DNA from: Cryptomeria japonica
Taxonomy: Eukaryota > Streptophyta > Pinopsida > Cupressales > Cupressaceae
Direction of reading: 5' to 3'
DNA length: 64,000 bases
NCBI RefSeq assembly: GCF_030272615.1
Contig: NC_081414.1
Location: 4,713,501 to 4,777,500 of the forward strand
How positions within the stretch are numbered: position 1 is the stretch's first letter; the number at the start of each line of letters is the position of its first letter. Shown piece by piece: positions 30,761 to 41,405 of this stretch. A program made the translations under genes and the position numbers. The notes beneath the pieces are model-generated. The model saw nothing but the letters and a program-made list of their open reading frames with translations. It did no database searches and had not been told where the DNA came from.

Positions 30761-31034
30761 TAAGAAGAAGATAAACCAAGTACAAATGCAGGATGCTTCC
30801 CATTTTGGACAGGAATTGGTAGAAAGTAGAATCCAAAAGTATGATGATGTCTCTAAAAACTGTTGATGTGTTGTCAAGTCCTTGGATGATGAAAATGCCA
30901 CGAGAAGAAGATAAACCAAGTACAAATGCGATGATGCTCCCCTTTTTGGATAGGAATTGGTAGGAAGTAGAATCCAAAAGTACGATGATATCTCTAAAAA
31001 CTGCTCATGTGTTGCCAAGTCCTTACATGATGAA
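30761..31034. repeat. 140-bp tandem duplication
   Basis: ATAAACCAAGTACAAATGC starts at 30771 and 30911, and the flanking sequence through AATGCCACGA matches in both copies. It underlies the internal repetition in the minus-strand frame here. Confidence 0.88.
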
Positions 31035-31960
31035 AATGCCACGATCCAATTAGTTATGTGCCCAATCACAACATAAGGTGACAAACAAGGAACAAATGGA
31101 AACTTATTTTCAACTAGCTCCATAGACAAAGATGAAGTGACAACAGTTGTGCCATGACTATCAATCAACTAAGAGAGACAAACCCTTAAATTGGTCCTCC
31201 AAGTCTGAAATGTGAGACTTCACAAACAAAGAACCAATGTCAGATAAATAGTAATCCCAATCGAGACGACAATTAGATACTTGTTGCACTGACTCACGAG
31301 AAATTCTCAATGAATCACCAACAAAAGATGAATCATCTTGCTTCCGAGGAATGGTGAGTGTCTCCATCAAAGAACGTACATCAAATGTCTTTGCATGTGG
31401 AGGAGCAACTTGAGATTTTGATGTGGCATCACTTGATGGACCAAATGCACTCTCAAGCAAGAGTAAGATAGCATAATGTGAGGCCTAAGAAGACCATTCA
31501 TGCCCATGTTGATTACTCCCACAATAATTACAACCCTTATACATGATTCACTCCACAAATAATCTCCAAAATATTACCAAAACAAAAACCCTCAACACAA
31601 ATAGAAACCCTCAATATGATGTATGTTGAAAATGAAGTGATTTGATCAAAGAAACACCTCCTCAACTACCAAAAGTTCCAAGTAATCCACCAGAATGCAA
31701 ATATGACAAAAATTGAATAAAATATACCTTAGACAAAATCTGAATAAAGTGCATGGATGGTTGTGAAGAGCTCAATACTTTTCCAATGTCGTAAGAATCA
31801 CAAAAATCAAAGATCATCGCAAAAAGTTATGAGCTCATGAACCAAAAAACAAGGTCTAACTTCAAACAACAATTATTGTCACCAAACAACAAAATTCTGA
31901 AAAATAACTTACACTGCTACAAAATTCACAGAACCAACTTTTCAACGATATCTTGTTTTT

Positions 31961-32145
31961 GAAAAAATCGATTCCCTCACAAAAAGTTATGCAAGCTTGA
32001 CAAAAATCCCCTTTTTAGGCACTTGAGGGCTAAAATGTAGCTCCTGTAGCATCAAAAAATTGATTCCCTCACAAAAAGTTATGCAAGTTAGACAAAAATC
32101 CCCTTTTTAGGCACTTGAGGGCTAAATTTTAGCTCCTACGGCACT
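31961..32145. repeat. 92-bp tandem duplication
   Basis: ATTCCCTCACAAAAAGTTAT starts at 31971 and 32063, followed in both by GACAAAAATCCCCTTTTTAG and GCACTTGAGGGCTAAA. Confidence 0.9.
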
Positions 32146-33959
32146 AGGGTATATGACTAGCAGTTTTGGGGATACAAAATAGGTATCACTGCTCAATGCC
32201 AACGATGAGCTGCAGGTGGGCAGCAGCAAGGGCCACGCCACAGACACTCCTCCGTTGGGCATAGCCCTTACTTTGTAGCAATAGATTGTGATAAAAACGT
32301 GGGTGACTTAAACATCGCTCGACAAACAACCATAAACAACAATCAACCACAATTTTTTTATTTAAAAAACACATTAAAAAATAATGTGTACCGTGATGTC
32401 AAACTGATACAAGAGACGGTACCATATGATGTAGTGATGCAAGCTTAAACACTTATGCCATACATAGAATATTTGTCAAATCAATAGAAAAATATTTTGT
32501 GCATGAGGGGAATTTCTTGCTACAACCATACAATGCGGCCAAGTGCAGATTCATACAATATTACTATGTACATATCCATAGAGTTGTGCAGTGGCGATGT
32601 CAACCCAAAAAAACCTTTGTTCCCCCCCAAACAAAAGTCTCCAAATTCGACAATTTGACAGTCGATCCTTCGGTTTTTGAGCCTTTCAGATGCAATGGCA
32701 AGGTCAAATATGGCCCAAACTACTCTAAAAATTCAACTACCTCCTATATCATACTAATCCTTGAGCTCTCTATCATCTTGATGATGGTTCACAGAGTGTG
32801 ATCCGAAATGTCGATGCAAAAAATACAAACACAATCGAATCCAAAAAGAACAGCAAGAAACTTAAATCTGTCACAACCCTCCTTTATCACCTTTTTTTGA
32901 TTTAAAATACAAAACTTTATTTATACTCTTTGGATGAATTATTGAATGAATATTGTAAGGGAATGAATTAATAAACCACACACACATGGAAAATGCTTAT
33001 ATATTTTAAATTGTTATTTAATTTCCCTCACCCAAATTAAGGCACATGTTGTAGGAGGAATAAGAAGCTTCTAGAGGCTTCTCCACCTCCTTGCATGTAA
33101 CTCCTCCCACTAAGCCTAATTAATTTGCATGGAGGCCAAATTGGGAGAAGAATCTCTTTTTTTTGAATTAAAAAAATAGGTAGTGGGAAATTGTAATTTC
33201 TTTTATAAAATGGGAACAAGTTTCAAAGGAAAAGCTAGCTAATCTTGATAAGAAATTTCTGCAAGTTGAATTCTCTTTGGTAGTCCACTTCATTGGCAGC
33301 TAGGATTTTGTTGGAGGATTTTTCTTCAAATTGGAGGATCAAGGAAGACTCCACACCATCTTCAAGCATCCAGGTTCCTCCAACTTAGTTCATGCATCTC
33401 ATTTTTATGGTAGATTAGATTTGATTGGATTAATTATGAGTATGAAATTTTAATTGTATTTTGTTAAAGAATTAGTTTAGATTTTGTAGAAAATGAGAAT
33501 CCTGGTTTTAATAAGATTCATTGTTAAATTTCTTGATATGGAATTAGTTTTTGGATTTTGTAAAGAATGAGATTCATTGTTTAAATTTTTAATAAGGGAT
33601 TAGTTTCAGATTTTTAGAGAATAAAATTCATTTTTTTGATAAGAAAATTTGTTTCAGATTTTGTAGAATGAAATTCATTTATTTTGAAAATAAGATTCAT
33701 TGTTTAAATTTTTAGTTTCAAATTTTAGAGAATAAGATTCATTGTTTTTGTCTTAGATTTTGTAGAATGAAATTCATTTCTTTTGAAAATAAGATGCATT
33801 AGTTTCAGATTTTAGAATGGAATTCATTGTTTGATAAGAAAATTTGTTTCAGATTTGTAGAATGAAATTCATTTTTTCTTGAAAATAAGATTCATTGTTT
33901 TCTGATAAGAAATTAGTTTCAGAGTAAATAGAAATTAGATTATTATCTTTAGTTTATTT

Positions 33960-34300
33960 TGAATGAAACTTCCCTGTGTGTATAAATAAATCTTCTCTCT
34001 CTGTGAATGAAACTTCCCTGTGAAAAGAAATAAATCATCTCTCTCTGTGAATGAAACTTCCCTGTGAAAAGAAATAAATCTTCTCTCTCTGTGAATGAAA
34101 CTTCCCTGTGAAAAGAAATAAATCATCTCTCTCTGTGAATGAAACTTCCCTGTGAAAAGAAATAAATCTTCTCTCTCTGTGAATGAAACTTCCCTGTGAA
34201 AAGAAATAAATCTTCTCTCTCTGTGAATGAAATTTCCCTGTGAAAAGAAATGAATCTTCTTTCTCTGTGAACGAATCTTCCCTGTGTAAAGAATAAAGGA
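33960..34300 (+). repeat. 44-bp minisatellite in the chromovirus LTR
   Basis: About eight units beginning TGAATGAAACTTCCCTGTGA at 33960, 34004, 34048, 34092, 34136, 34180, 34224 and 34268 (last partial). The same array is in LTR 2 (from 42497) and LTR 3 (from 51034). It is in the probable U3 region; effect on transcription is unknown. Confidence 0.93.
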
Positions 34301-35477
34301 AATGAAGAAAAAAAAAAACCTCTCTGGCTATTGCTTCAATGTATTTTATCTCTGAATATCAAGCTGCCACATTGTCATTCCCTGTTATCTACCCTGCTCT
34401 GGGTGATTCTCAATAAATTAAAATACAATACTCCTGTTAAAAAAAAAAAGTAATAACAATAATATTATAAAAACGTATATATATATATATATATAAACAA
34501 CAAAAAAATGGAGATCGTTCAAACTTAGAAAAAACCTATTAAAACCCCCGTAACGCCCGGCGTTTCGCGCAAGGCAGGCGTCGGCATGCAAGGACAGTAC
34601 GTCGTAACTGTCGCAGTAGTGCGGAGGGGCCCGCGGGTCCCCTCACCTCTGCGGACCTGCGCATGCAAAGCCGCAGGGGTGATGGGACCCATGGTCCCCA
34701 CCCCGCGCCCTCATACTACCCAATTAAACTCATTTAATTAAAGGCTCCTTTCGTTTTGTGTTTTTTTTTAAATTGTAAGTCGAAAATTTTAAATTGGAGA
34801 TTTTTTTTGTATGTAAATTAATATTTATTCAAAAAAAAATTTTGTATTATTTTATTTGATAGAAATGGCATTTAGGAATAACAAATTCTTTTTTTTTATT
34901 ATTTATTTAATTTAGCTATAAGATATTGTATTACGATTTAGAAAATAAAATAAAATAAAATTGGGCTAATATGTAGCAAGCTCACAATTAAATTGCCTTA
35001 GTAAGTTTTAAATTTGTGGACTATTTTCCTATAAAATTTAGTTACTCAACCCATTAAGAATCGTTGGGACACTTGATTGGTCTTAGAGACTAACTTACAT
35101 TAATACAAATGCTTAAACTTAATCATTATTTGGGACTCGTTAAACCTTCTTACGTCATGCAAATTCCTCATAGATTAATTGCTCTTATTAATGGATCATA
35201 GCATGCGAATTATAGAATAATTATATCTTCATGCAATTACTATTATGCAAGTTTCATTGTTATGCAAATTATACTACAAGTAGTTACTTCAATTAATTAC
35301 GCTTTCGTTTTGTTATTCGTAGTTAGAAAACTAAATAAAGGAAGTTGGAAAACCAAAACTAGCAGCGTTCGGTATATATGGTGCCTCTGGGTCACGCTTA
35401 CGGGTAATGCCGTCGTGTTGAACTACTGCACTTAACGCCTAATAAAGCTGCATTAACGACGTCTGTGGCATCGTCCC

Positions 35478-35483
35478 TATAAA
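35478..35483 (+). promoter_or_regulatory. Candidate TATA box of the chromovirus LTR
   Basis: TATAAA in the context TCGTCCCTATAAATCGTCGG. Copies are at 44015-44020 and 52552-52557. If used, transcription would start near 35510 and the hairpin array would lie in the 5' leader. An alternative AT-rich run at about 34480-34495 is less convincing. Confidence 0.45.
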
Positions 35484-36057
35484 TCGTCGGGGAGTAATAA
35501 GGGACATTTGGAAGTTAAAATCCAAGGGGCGGGTAATCCCTCTTGGATCGATAATTTAATAAGATAACTTTTAATGAATTTCACATCCATTGAGATAAAC
35601 CATAGTAAACCCCTCTTAGGGATGGTCAAGTTAAAAGCTCTCGTGAAATTTACTTTATTTATTTATTTACCTCGAAGGGATATTGGTGATTTGCAATTGG
35701 GTGACGCTCATGATAAGTATTAGGTTCTAGTTATTTTGTTTTGGCCACAAGCAATAGGCCATCTTGAGCCTTCGCTTAAGTGCTACCTTCGTGGGTAGCA
35801 ACCGCAGAGAAACTGTCTGGGACACTGACCCTAGAAAGGGTTGCGTACCCACAAATCAGTTTACATCAAACCATAGATTAGAAAACAGAACTACATACTT
35901 TACGCCTTGATCCCGTGCCGAAGCGGGTATGTAGGCAGTCTTGGGACGGAGTTGTCCCTCGTACTCAGGCGTTCGTGGGTGGGGTTTAGGCTTGGTTGAG
36001 TAAGAATCCTAATTGAAAGATAAGATAATCAAACTTAATTCGATGCATACTCGGAAG

Positions 36058-36400
36058 GAATCCCGTATGGATTCGCTTGACTTCCCGAGGCTTTAAGCCA
36101 AATTCCGAGGCGGAATTCAAGCTTGTATTATTTTCTTATTACTCCTAAGAACGGCGACCTCGGTGCATTCTTGTTAGAAGAATGTAGTACTTAGTGAGTG
36201 GCTCAGGACCCGAATGGTCCCGATGAGTCTAAGTCTCTGGCCAGAGCATCTCCTATCCCGTTTGGATGGATGCCTACCCCGTATGGGTAGATGCCTATCC
36301 CGTATTGGATAGATGAAATTTACGTCCCGTGTGGACAATTGCCTAACCCGTATGGTTAGGAGCTCATCCCGAATGGATGAATGCCCAATCCTATTTGGAT
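36058..36400 (+). repeat. Array of nine short hairpins with loop CGNNT (LTR 1)
   Basis: GAATCC-CGTAT-GGATTC (36058-36074), GGACC-CGAAT-GGTCC (36206-36220), ATCC-CGTTT-GGAT (36255-36267), CTACCC-CGTAT-GGGTAG (36274-36290), CTATCC-CGTATT-GGATAG (36295-36312), GTCC-CGTGT-GGAC (36324-36336), CCTAACC-CGTAT-GGTTAGG (36342-36360), TCATCC-CGAAT-GGATGA (36364-36380) and ATCC-TATTT-GGAT (36388-36400). Stems differ but are complementary, and each ends in CC/GG around the loop. AATAAA motifs follow at 36423 and 36433. The copies in the other LTRs are shifted by 8537 and 17074. Confidence 0.92.
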
Positions 36401-36500
36401 GGATGCCCAGAGTATGCAATTGAATAAAACATAATAAAGAAAAAAAATATATATATATACTCAATTTTTGTTGGATCAATCTAGGGTGGGTTATTACATG

Positions 36501-36520
36501 TGGTATCAGAGCAAAGGTTC
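36501..36520 (+). promoter_or_regulatory. Chromovirus primer-binding site, copy 1
   Basis: TGGTATCAGAGCAAAGGTTC lies two bases after the LTR end; its first 12 bases are the standard plant initiator tRNA-Met site. Confidence 0.92.
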
Positions 36521-36645
36521 AAATCTAGGCCTTGTGCTCACTTCAATTTATTCAACTAAGGGAATGTTTTACAATAATAGAAATTAAATTTTATTCCACA
36601 AAAAGAAAACTAACTACATAATTTAACTTTCAGGTAAAACCTAGA

Positions 36646-39600
36646 ATGGCAAGAGGAAGAGGAAGAGGAAGAGGAAGAGGAAGGGGAAGAGGAAGAGGAA
36701 GAGGAATAGGAATGGGTAATGGAAGACGTACTAGGAGTCAAAGGGAGGAAAACCATGAGGAAAACCATGAGGAAAACCATGAGGAAAACCATGAAGGGAA
36801 CCATGAGGAAGACCATGAAGAGGCTCGACACAACCTAGGGAATAATGGAGATGGGGTCCAAGCTATAATCGACCTTCTAACCGAACAAAGAGATAAAATC
36901 AACTTCCTGGAACAATCACTGCAGGACCTCAGGGAAAGGCAAAATGACTATGAGAATAGAAGTGGTACCGAGAATGGAAACCCTGGTAGCAATCAAGGAA
37001 ATGTGATGGGTAATGGAAAGGAAAATAACATATTAGAACTCTCCAAGGATTTGAAGAAAATCACCCCTCCTAAGTTCGATGGGAGGCAGATTGGTGAAGG
37101 GGCTGAGAATTGGCTAAATGAAATGGAGAAATATTTTGAGCTAAGAGATTTCAGCGAAACAACTAAGGCTTTATGGGGCTCCTATCAACTCACAGGGGAG
37201 GCGGCTAGTTGGTGGACCAACACCAAAGAACAAAATGGGTATAACAGGGATACAATCACATGGGATCAATTTGTTCACCATTTTCGAGATAGGTGGCTCC
37301 CTCAATTGTTCTTCGATGAGAAAGTGACAGAATTCCATAATCTACGTCAAGGGTCCCTATCCGTTCAACAATATTGGGATAAGTTCGCCAAGTTGCTTAA
37401 GTATGTGCCTATGTACCAAAGGGACGAAGAAGGCCAAGCAAGGAAATTCATTTTGGGGCTGAATACCAACATAGGGGCAGAGGTTGATATGCATGGACCC
37501 AGAAATATGAATGAAGTACTTGAAAAGTCCCTAAGGCAAGAGAGGAAGATTCAGACACTAGCAGGACGGAACTATAATGGGAATCACTCATTCAAAAGGA
37601 AGCAAGAATTCAATGGAAACACTAACTTCAACAAGGGTCAAAGGAATAACTCTTCCGAAAGGAGACCACCACCTAATCAATATCAGAGGAATGGAAATGA
37701 TAATAACAGGGGCAACAATAATAGGGGCAATGATAACAGGGGCAATAATAACAGGGGCAATGATAACAGAGGCAACTATAACAGGAATGACCAGCAGAAC
37801 AGGATAACTCATCCACCCAGGGGAAATGAAACAAGGAATGATCCCCCTAGGAATCAAGGTAGGAGAGGTCCTCCAGGCGGATGCTTTATGTGCGGGGAAA
37901 ACCATTTTGCTAGAGATTGCCCCAGGATGCAAGGACAAATCAGAGCCAATCAACCCCAACAAGGGCCCCAACAGAGGATTCATGCAGCAGTTAGGAACCA
38001 AAGAAGAAGATACCAGAATGTCCCCGTGGAAACTACAGGTACACTATTTGAACAACCAATATCAATTCTAATTGACACTGGATCATCTGAATGTTTCATC
38101 TCACCTGAATTAGTGAACAAATATGCATTAAAAGTTAATCAAATGGAGTCATCATGGACGGTTCAATATGGGGATAAGGCAACTAGAGAAGTAACTAAGT
38201 GTTTACCAAGGGCAAGGGTACAATTCCCTGAGTTCGAAACAAGGGTAGATCTCTATGTGGCACCGTTAGGATTATATGATGTAATTATGGGAATGAGTTG
38301 GTTAGCAGACCATCAAGCTAATGTAGATTGTTATAGCAAAATTGTTGAATGTTTGGATGATGGAGGGAAAAGGGTCAAAATCCAAGGAAAGTTTAAACCC
38401 ATTAATATAGAAACTATCTCAGCAATGCAATTAAAGAAGGAAAGGAGAAGAGGAGGACAAATCTTTATGGTCGAAATTGATGAAGGAAAGGGGGAAAATA
38501 CACCAACATTTGAAAATACCCCTTTCTTAAAGGAGTTTAGGGATGTTTTTCCAGAAGCACTACCCGGTTTACCCCCTAAGAGAAAGTTTGACTTTTCTAT
38601 CGAAGTACTCCCAGGAGCTGAACCAGTATCAAAGGCACCTTACCAGATGAACACAACCGAATTACAAGAGCTCAAAATGCAATTAGAGGAACTCTTAGCT
38701 AAGGGATTAATAAGGCCAAGTGTATCACCATGGGGAGCGCCAGTTTTATTTGTTAAGAAGAAGGATGGAACCTTAAGGCTATGCATCGACTATAGGATGT
38801 TGAACAAAGTTACCATAAAGAATAGGTATCCCTTACCTCGCATAGAGGACCTTTTTGACCAAATGAAAGGAGCGGCAGTTTTCTCCAAGATAGATCTTCG
38901 GTCAGGGTATCATCAGCTCAGAATTAAGGAAGAAGACATTCCGAAGACAGCTTTCAGGACGAGATATGGACATTATGAATTCACAGTAGTTCCTTTTGGA
39001 GTAACTAATGCCCCAGCTGCATTCATGAACCTAATGAATAGTGTATTCCATGACTACTTGGATAAGTTTGTTTTGGTATTTCTGGATGACATATTGATTT
39101 ACTCTAGAAATGAAGAGGAACATTTAGCGCACCTACAAATTGTTTTGCAAAGATTGAGAGAACATAAGTTATATGGAAAATTGTCCAAATGTGCCTTCTT
39201 TGAGGAAAAGATTCACTATCTTGGGCATATAATATCAAAGGATGGAATAGCAGTCGACCCAGATAAAATAAAGGCAATAGTAGAATGGCCAATCCCTAAG
39301 AATGTTTCAGAGGTAAGAAGCTTTATGGGGCTAGCAGGCTACTATAGGAGGTTTGTGGAAGGATTCTCTAAGATAGCAAACCCCATCACCTCGTTGCAAA
39401 GGAAGGGCAAAAGGTTTGTATGGACCGAGCAAAGTGATAAGGCATTTCAAATCTTGAAGGGAAAACTAACTTCAGCACCCATTCTAAAGGTACCAGACCC
39501 AAATGGGCACTTCACAGTTGTAACGGATGCTTCTATTGAAGGGTTAGGAGGAGTACTTGTCCAAGATGAAGGGGTAGTGGCTTATGAATCTAGGAAGCTA

Positions 39601-41331
39601 AAGACTCATGAAGTCAACTATGCACCCCACGACTTAGAGTTGGCAGCAATTGTGCATGCCCTGCAAAAGTGGAGACACTTCTTACTAGGAAAGCCCTTTG
39701 AGCTTAAGTCGGACAACCAAGGACTAAAATACATCTTCACCCAACCTCACTTAAACGCCAGACAAAGAAGGTGGTTAGAGTTTCTAAGTGAATATGACTT
39801 CGAGATTGAATATATTAAGGGGAAAGAAAATAGGGTGGCAGATGCCTTAAGTAGGAGAAGACACTTGATGACTATAGCAACCTTCAAAACCTCTTTCAAA
39901 AGGCAAGTAATGGATGAACAAGGACATGACCCATGGTATGAGCAAGTCAAATTAACTATAAGACACAACCCGACCAACCCTAAGGTCGAAGGGTATGCAT
40001 TTGATGAAGATGGGCTACTCAGGTACAATGACAGAATCTATGTTCCTAATTCAGGGAATTTAAGGGAAGTAGTCTTATCGGAGGCTCACAATGCCCCTTA
40101 TTCAGGCCACCCAGGAGTTAACAAACTTTATGCAGATCTAAGGAAATTATACTTTTGGCAAGGGTTGAAAGGCGATATTGTCAAGTATGTAGCTAAATGT
40201 TTGGAGTGTCAAAGAGTAAAGGCAGAACATAGGCACCCCGCTGGATTGTTACAATTGCACGATGTACCTCAACATAAGTGGCAAGTTATTAGTATGGATT
40301 TTGTACAAGGGTTACCCATGTCACCTTCTAGGCATGATGCAATAATGGTGGTAATTGACAAACTCACTAAGGTGGCACACTTTATACCAGGGAATCTGAC
40401 AGATGATGCACCCACCTTGGCTAGACGTTTCATTAAGGAGATAGTTAGGTTGCATGGAGTACCAGAGAAAATCATATCAGACAGAGATGCAAGATTCACC
40501 TCCAGGTTTTGGACCACTCTTCAATCAGCTCTAGGGACTCAACTAAATTTTAGCACCGCATACCACCCGGAAACCGACGGTCAGACAGAAAGGACAAATC
40601 AGATTATGGAAGACCTGCTTCGTATGTACTGCATGGACCAACAGAGAAAATGGGAAGAGTACCTACCTTTGGTAGAGTTTGCCTACAATAATACATATCA
40701 AACATCTTTGGGAATGGCACCTTTTGAAGCCTTGTATGGTAGACCATGTCGAACACCTTTGAGTTGGGATAGTCTTGAAGATAGAGTGATTATTGGGCCA
40801 GATATGTTGAGAGAAATGGAAAGGAAAACTAAGGAAATTAGGCAAAGGTTGAAGGAAGCCTCGGATAGGCAGAAAAGTTATGCAGATAAAAACAGAACAC
40901 CAAGGGAGTTTGAAGTAGGAGAGAAAGTCTTCCTAAGGGTTAGGCCACACAAGAGTTCCATAAGATTTGGGAAAAAGACTAAGCTTGCACCTCGTTATGT
41001 CGGACCCTTTGAAATATTGGGAAGAATTAATCCAGTTGCTTATCGGTTGGCCTTGCCTCCCCAATTGAGCCGAATCCATGATGTCTTCCATGTATCTCTT
41101 CTTAAGAAATATGTACCTGATGAGAAACACATTTTGAATTGGGATGCCTTGCAGGTCCAAGAAATGGGGGGAATAATGATAGAGCCATTCAGAATCTTGG
41201 AGAGGCGCCAGTGCCAGTTGCGCAACAGAGAGGTTGATCAGTGCAAAGTGCAATGGGACCAGTATGATGAGAAGAATGCCACTTGGGAGGATACTAAGGA
41301 GATGCAGCAGCTATTTCCCTTTTTGTTTTGA
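36646..41331 (+). CDS. Chromovirus gag-pol polyprotein, copy 1 (1561 aa, intact)
   Basis: A single frame from the first ATG after the 147-bp leader. Order: an RG-repeat start from a GGAAGA microsatellite and ENHE repeats (residues 1-65); capsid domain (about 125-310, [24 protein letters not shown]); NRGN repeats; zinc knuckle [13 protein letters not shown] (413-425); protease DTGSS (477-481); RT with [11 protein letters not shown] (D750) and FLDD (D814, D815); RNase H VVTDAS (D961); integrase H1148, H1155, C1185, C1188 and the D1218, D1279, E1315 triad with D-35-E spacing; and a C-terminal chromodomain-like segment (about 1515-1561, [16 protein letters not shown]). All catalytic residues are present and there are no stops, so it could be functional. 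Gag packages the RNA; pol matures, copies and integrates it; the chromodomain-like tail is thought in this family to direct integration to marked chromatin. Confidence 0.96.
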   Translation: MARGRGRGRGRGRGRGRGRGIGMGNGRRTRSQREENHEENHEENHEENHEGNHEEDHEEARHNLGNNGDGVQAIIDLLTEQRDKINFLEQSLQDLRERQNDYENRSGTENGNPGSNQGNVMGNGKENNILELSKDLKKITPPKFDGRQIGEGAENWLNEMEKYFELRDFSETTKALWGSYQLTGEAASWWTNTKEQNGYNRDTITWDQFVHHFRDRWLPQLFFDEKVTEFHNLRQGSLSVQQYWDKFAKLLKYVPMYQRDEEGQARKFILGLNTNIGAEVDMHGPRNMNEVLEKSLRQERKIQTLAGRNYNGNHSFKRKQEFNGNTNFNKGQRNNSSERRPPPNQYQRNGNDNNRGNNNRGNDNRGNNNRGNDNRGNYNRNDQQNRITHPPRGNETRNDPPRNQGRRGPPGGCFMCGENHFARDCPRMQGQIRANQPQQGPQQRIHAAVRNQRRRYQNVPVETTGTLFEQPISILIDTGSSECFISPELVNKYALKVNQMESSWTVQYGDKATREVTKCLPRARVQFPEFETRVDLYVAPLGLYDVIMGMSWLADHQANVDCYSKIVECLDDGGKRVKIQGKFKPINIETISAMQLKKERRRGGQIFMVEIDEGKGENTPTFENTPFLKEFRDVFPEALPGLPPKRKFDFSIEVLPGAEPVSKAPYQMNTTELQELKMQLEELLAKGLIRPSVSPWGAPVLFVKKKDGTLRLCIDYRMLNKVTIKNRYPLPRIEDLFDQMKGAAVFSKIDLRSGYHQLRIKEEDIPKTAFRTRYGHYEFTVVPFGVTNAPAAFMNLMNSVFHDYLDKFVLVFLDDILIYSRNEEEHLAHLQIVLQRLREHKLYGKLSKCAFFEEKIHYLGHIISKDGIAVDPDKIKAIVEWPIPKNVSEVRSFMGLAGYYRRFVEGFSKIANPITSLQRKGKRFVWTEQSDKAFQILKGKLTSAPILKVPDPNGHFTVVTDASIEGLGGVLVQDEGVVAYESRKLKTHEVNYAPHDLELAAIVHALQKWRHFLLGKPFELKSDNQGLKYIFTQPHLNARQRRWLEFLSEYDFEIEYIKGKENRVADALSRRRHLMTIATFKTSFKRQVMDEQGHDPWYEQVKLTIRHNPTNPKVEGYAFDEDGLLRYNDRIYVPNSGNLREVVLSEAHNAPYSGHPGVNKLYADLRKLYFWQGLKGDIVKYVAKCLECQRVKAEHRHPAGLLQLHDVPQHKWQVISMDFVQGLPMSPSRHDAIMVVIDKLTKVAHFIPGNLTDDAPTLARRFIKEIVRLHGVPEKIISDRDARFTSRFWTTLQSALGTQLNFSTAYHPETDGQTERTNQIMEDLLRMYCMDQQRKWEEYLPLVEFAYNNTYQTSLGMAPFEALYGRPCRTPLSWDSLEDRVIIGPDMLREMERKTKEIRQRLKEASDRQKSYADKNRTPREFEVGEKVFLRVRPHKSSIRFGKKTKLAPRYVGPFEILGRINPVAYRLALPPQLSRIHDVFHVSLLKKYVPDEKHILNWDALQVQEMGGIMIEPFRILERRQCQLRNREVDQCKVQWDQYDEKNATWEDTKEMQQLFPFLF

Positions 41332-41390
41332 ACATGAACTGTAAACTCTTTTGAATGCATTTAATAAGTGCATCGGGACGATGCACCGAT

Positions 41391-41405
41391 TTAAGGGGGG
41401 GAGGA
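41391..41405 (+). promoter_or_regulatory. Chromovirus polypurine tract, copy 1
   Basis: TTAAGGGGGGGAGGA ends exactly at the start of LTR 2 (41406). Confidence 0.9.

Larger units (their letters stand above)
30409..32868 (-). other. Internal region of the non-autonomous element
   Basis: No gag or pol. The only notable frame is 31460-31161 (99 codons, DSSFVGDSLRISRESVQQVS...), of unknown nature and possibly captured host sequence. The region holds two tandem duplications (30761-31034 and 31961-32145). It ends at the chromovirus TSD AAATC (32864-32868). Confidence 0.6.
32869..36498 (+). repeat. Chromovirus LTR 1 (3630 bp)
   Basis: TGTCACAACC...GGGTTATTACA. It differs from LTRs 2 and 3 at 33076 (G, others A), 34668 (A, others G) and 34691 (A, others G). 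Parts in order: an AT-rich stretch with degenerate ATTAGTTTCAGATTTTG repeats, a 44-bp minisatellite, a GC-rich block (34548-34715), a TATA-like box, and the hairpin array close to the 3' end. Confidence 0.96.

Noticed and set aside
32499..32801. 100-codon plus-strand frame as a host gene
   Set aside because: No domain, antisense to the non-autonomous element, and composition is ordinary for the region.
33960..34300. Regular 44-bp units resembling a CRISPR array
   Set aside because: No unique spacers, units are directly adjacent, and the array lies inside an LTR in a plant genome. It is a minisatellite.
36174..36479. Minus-strand 101-codon frame over the LTR hairpin array (also in LTRs 2 and 3)
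   Set aside because: No family features; its repeated basic peptides simply mirror the hairpin repeats. Coding constraint cannot explain paired stem changes.
36610..36831. Minus-strand frame [11 protein letters not shown] with serine runs (also at 45147-45368)
   Set aside because: Antisense shadow of the GGAAGA and ENHE repeats in gag.
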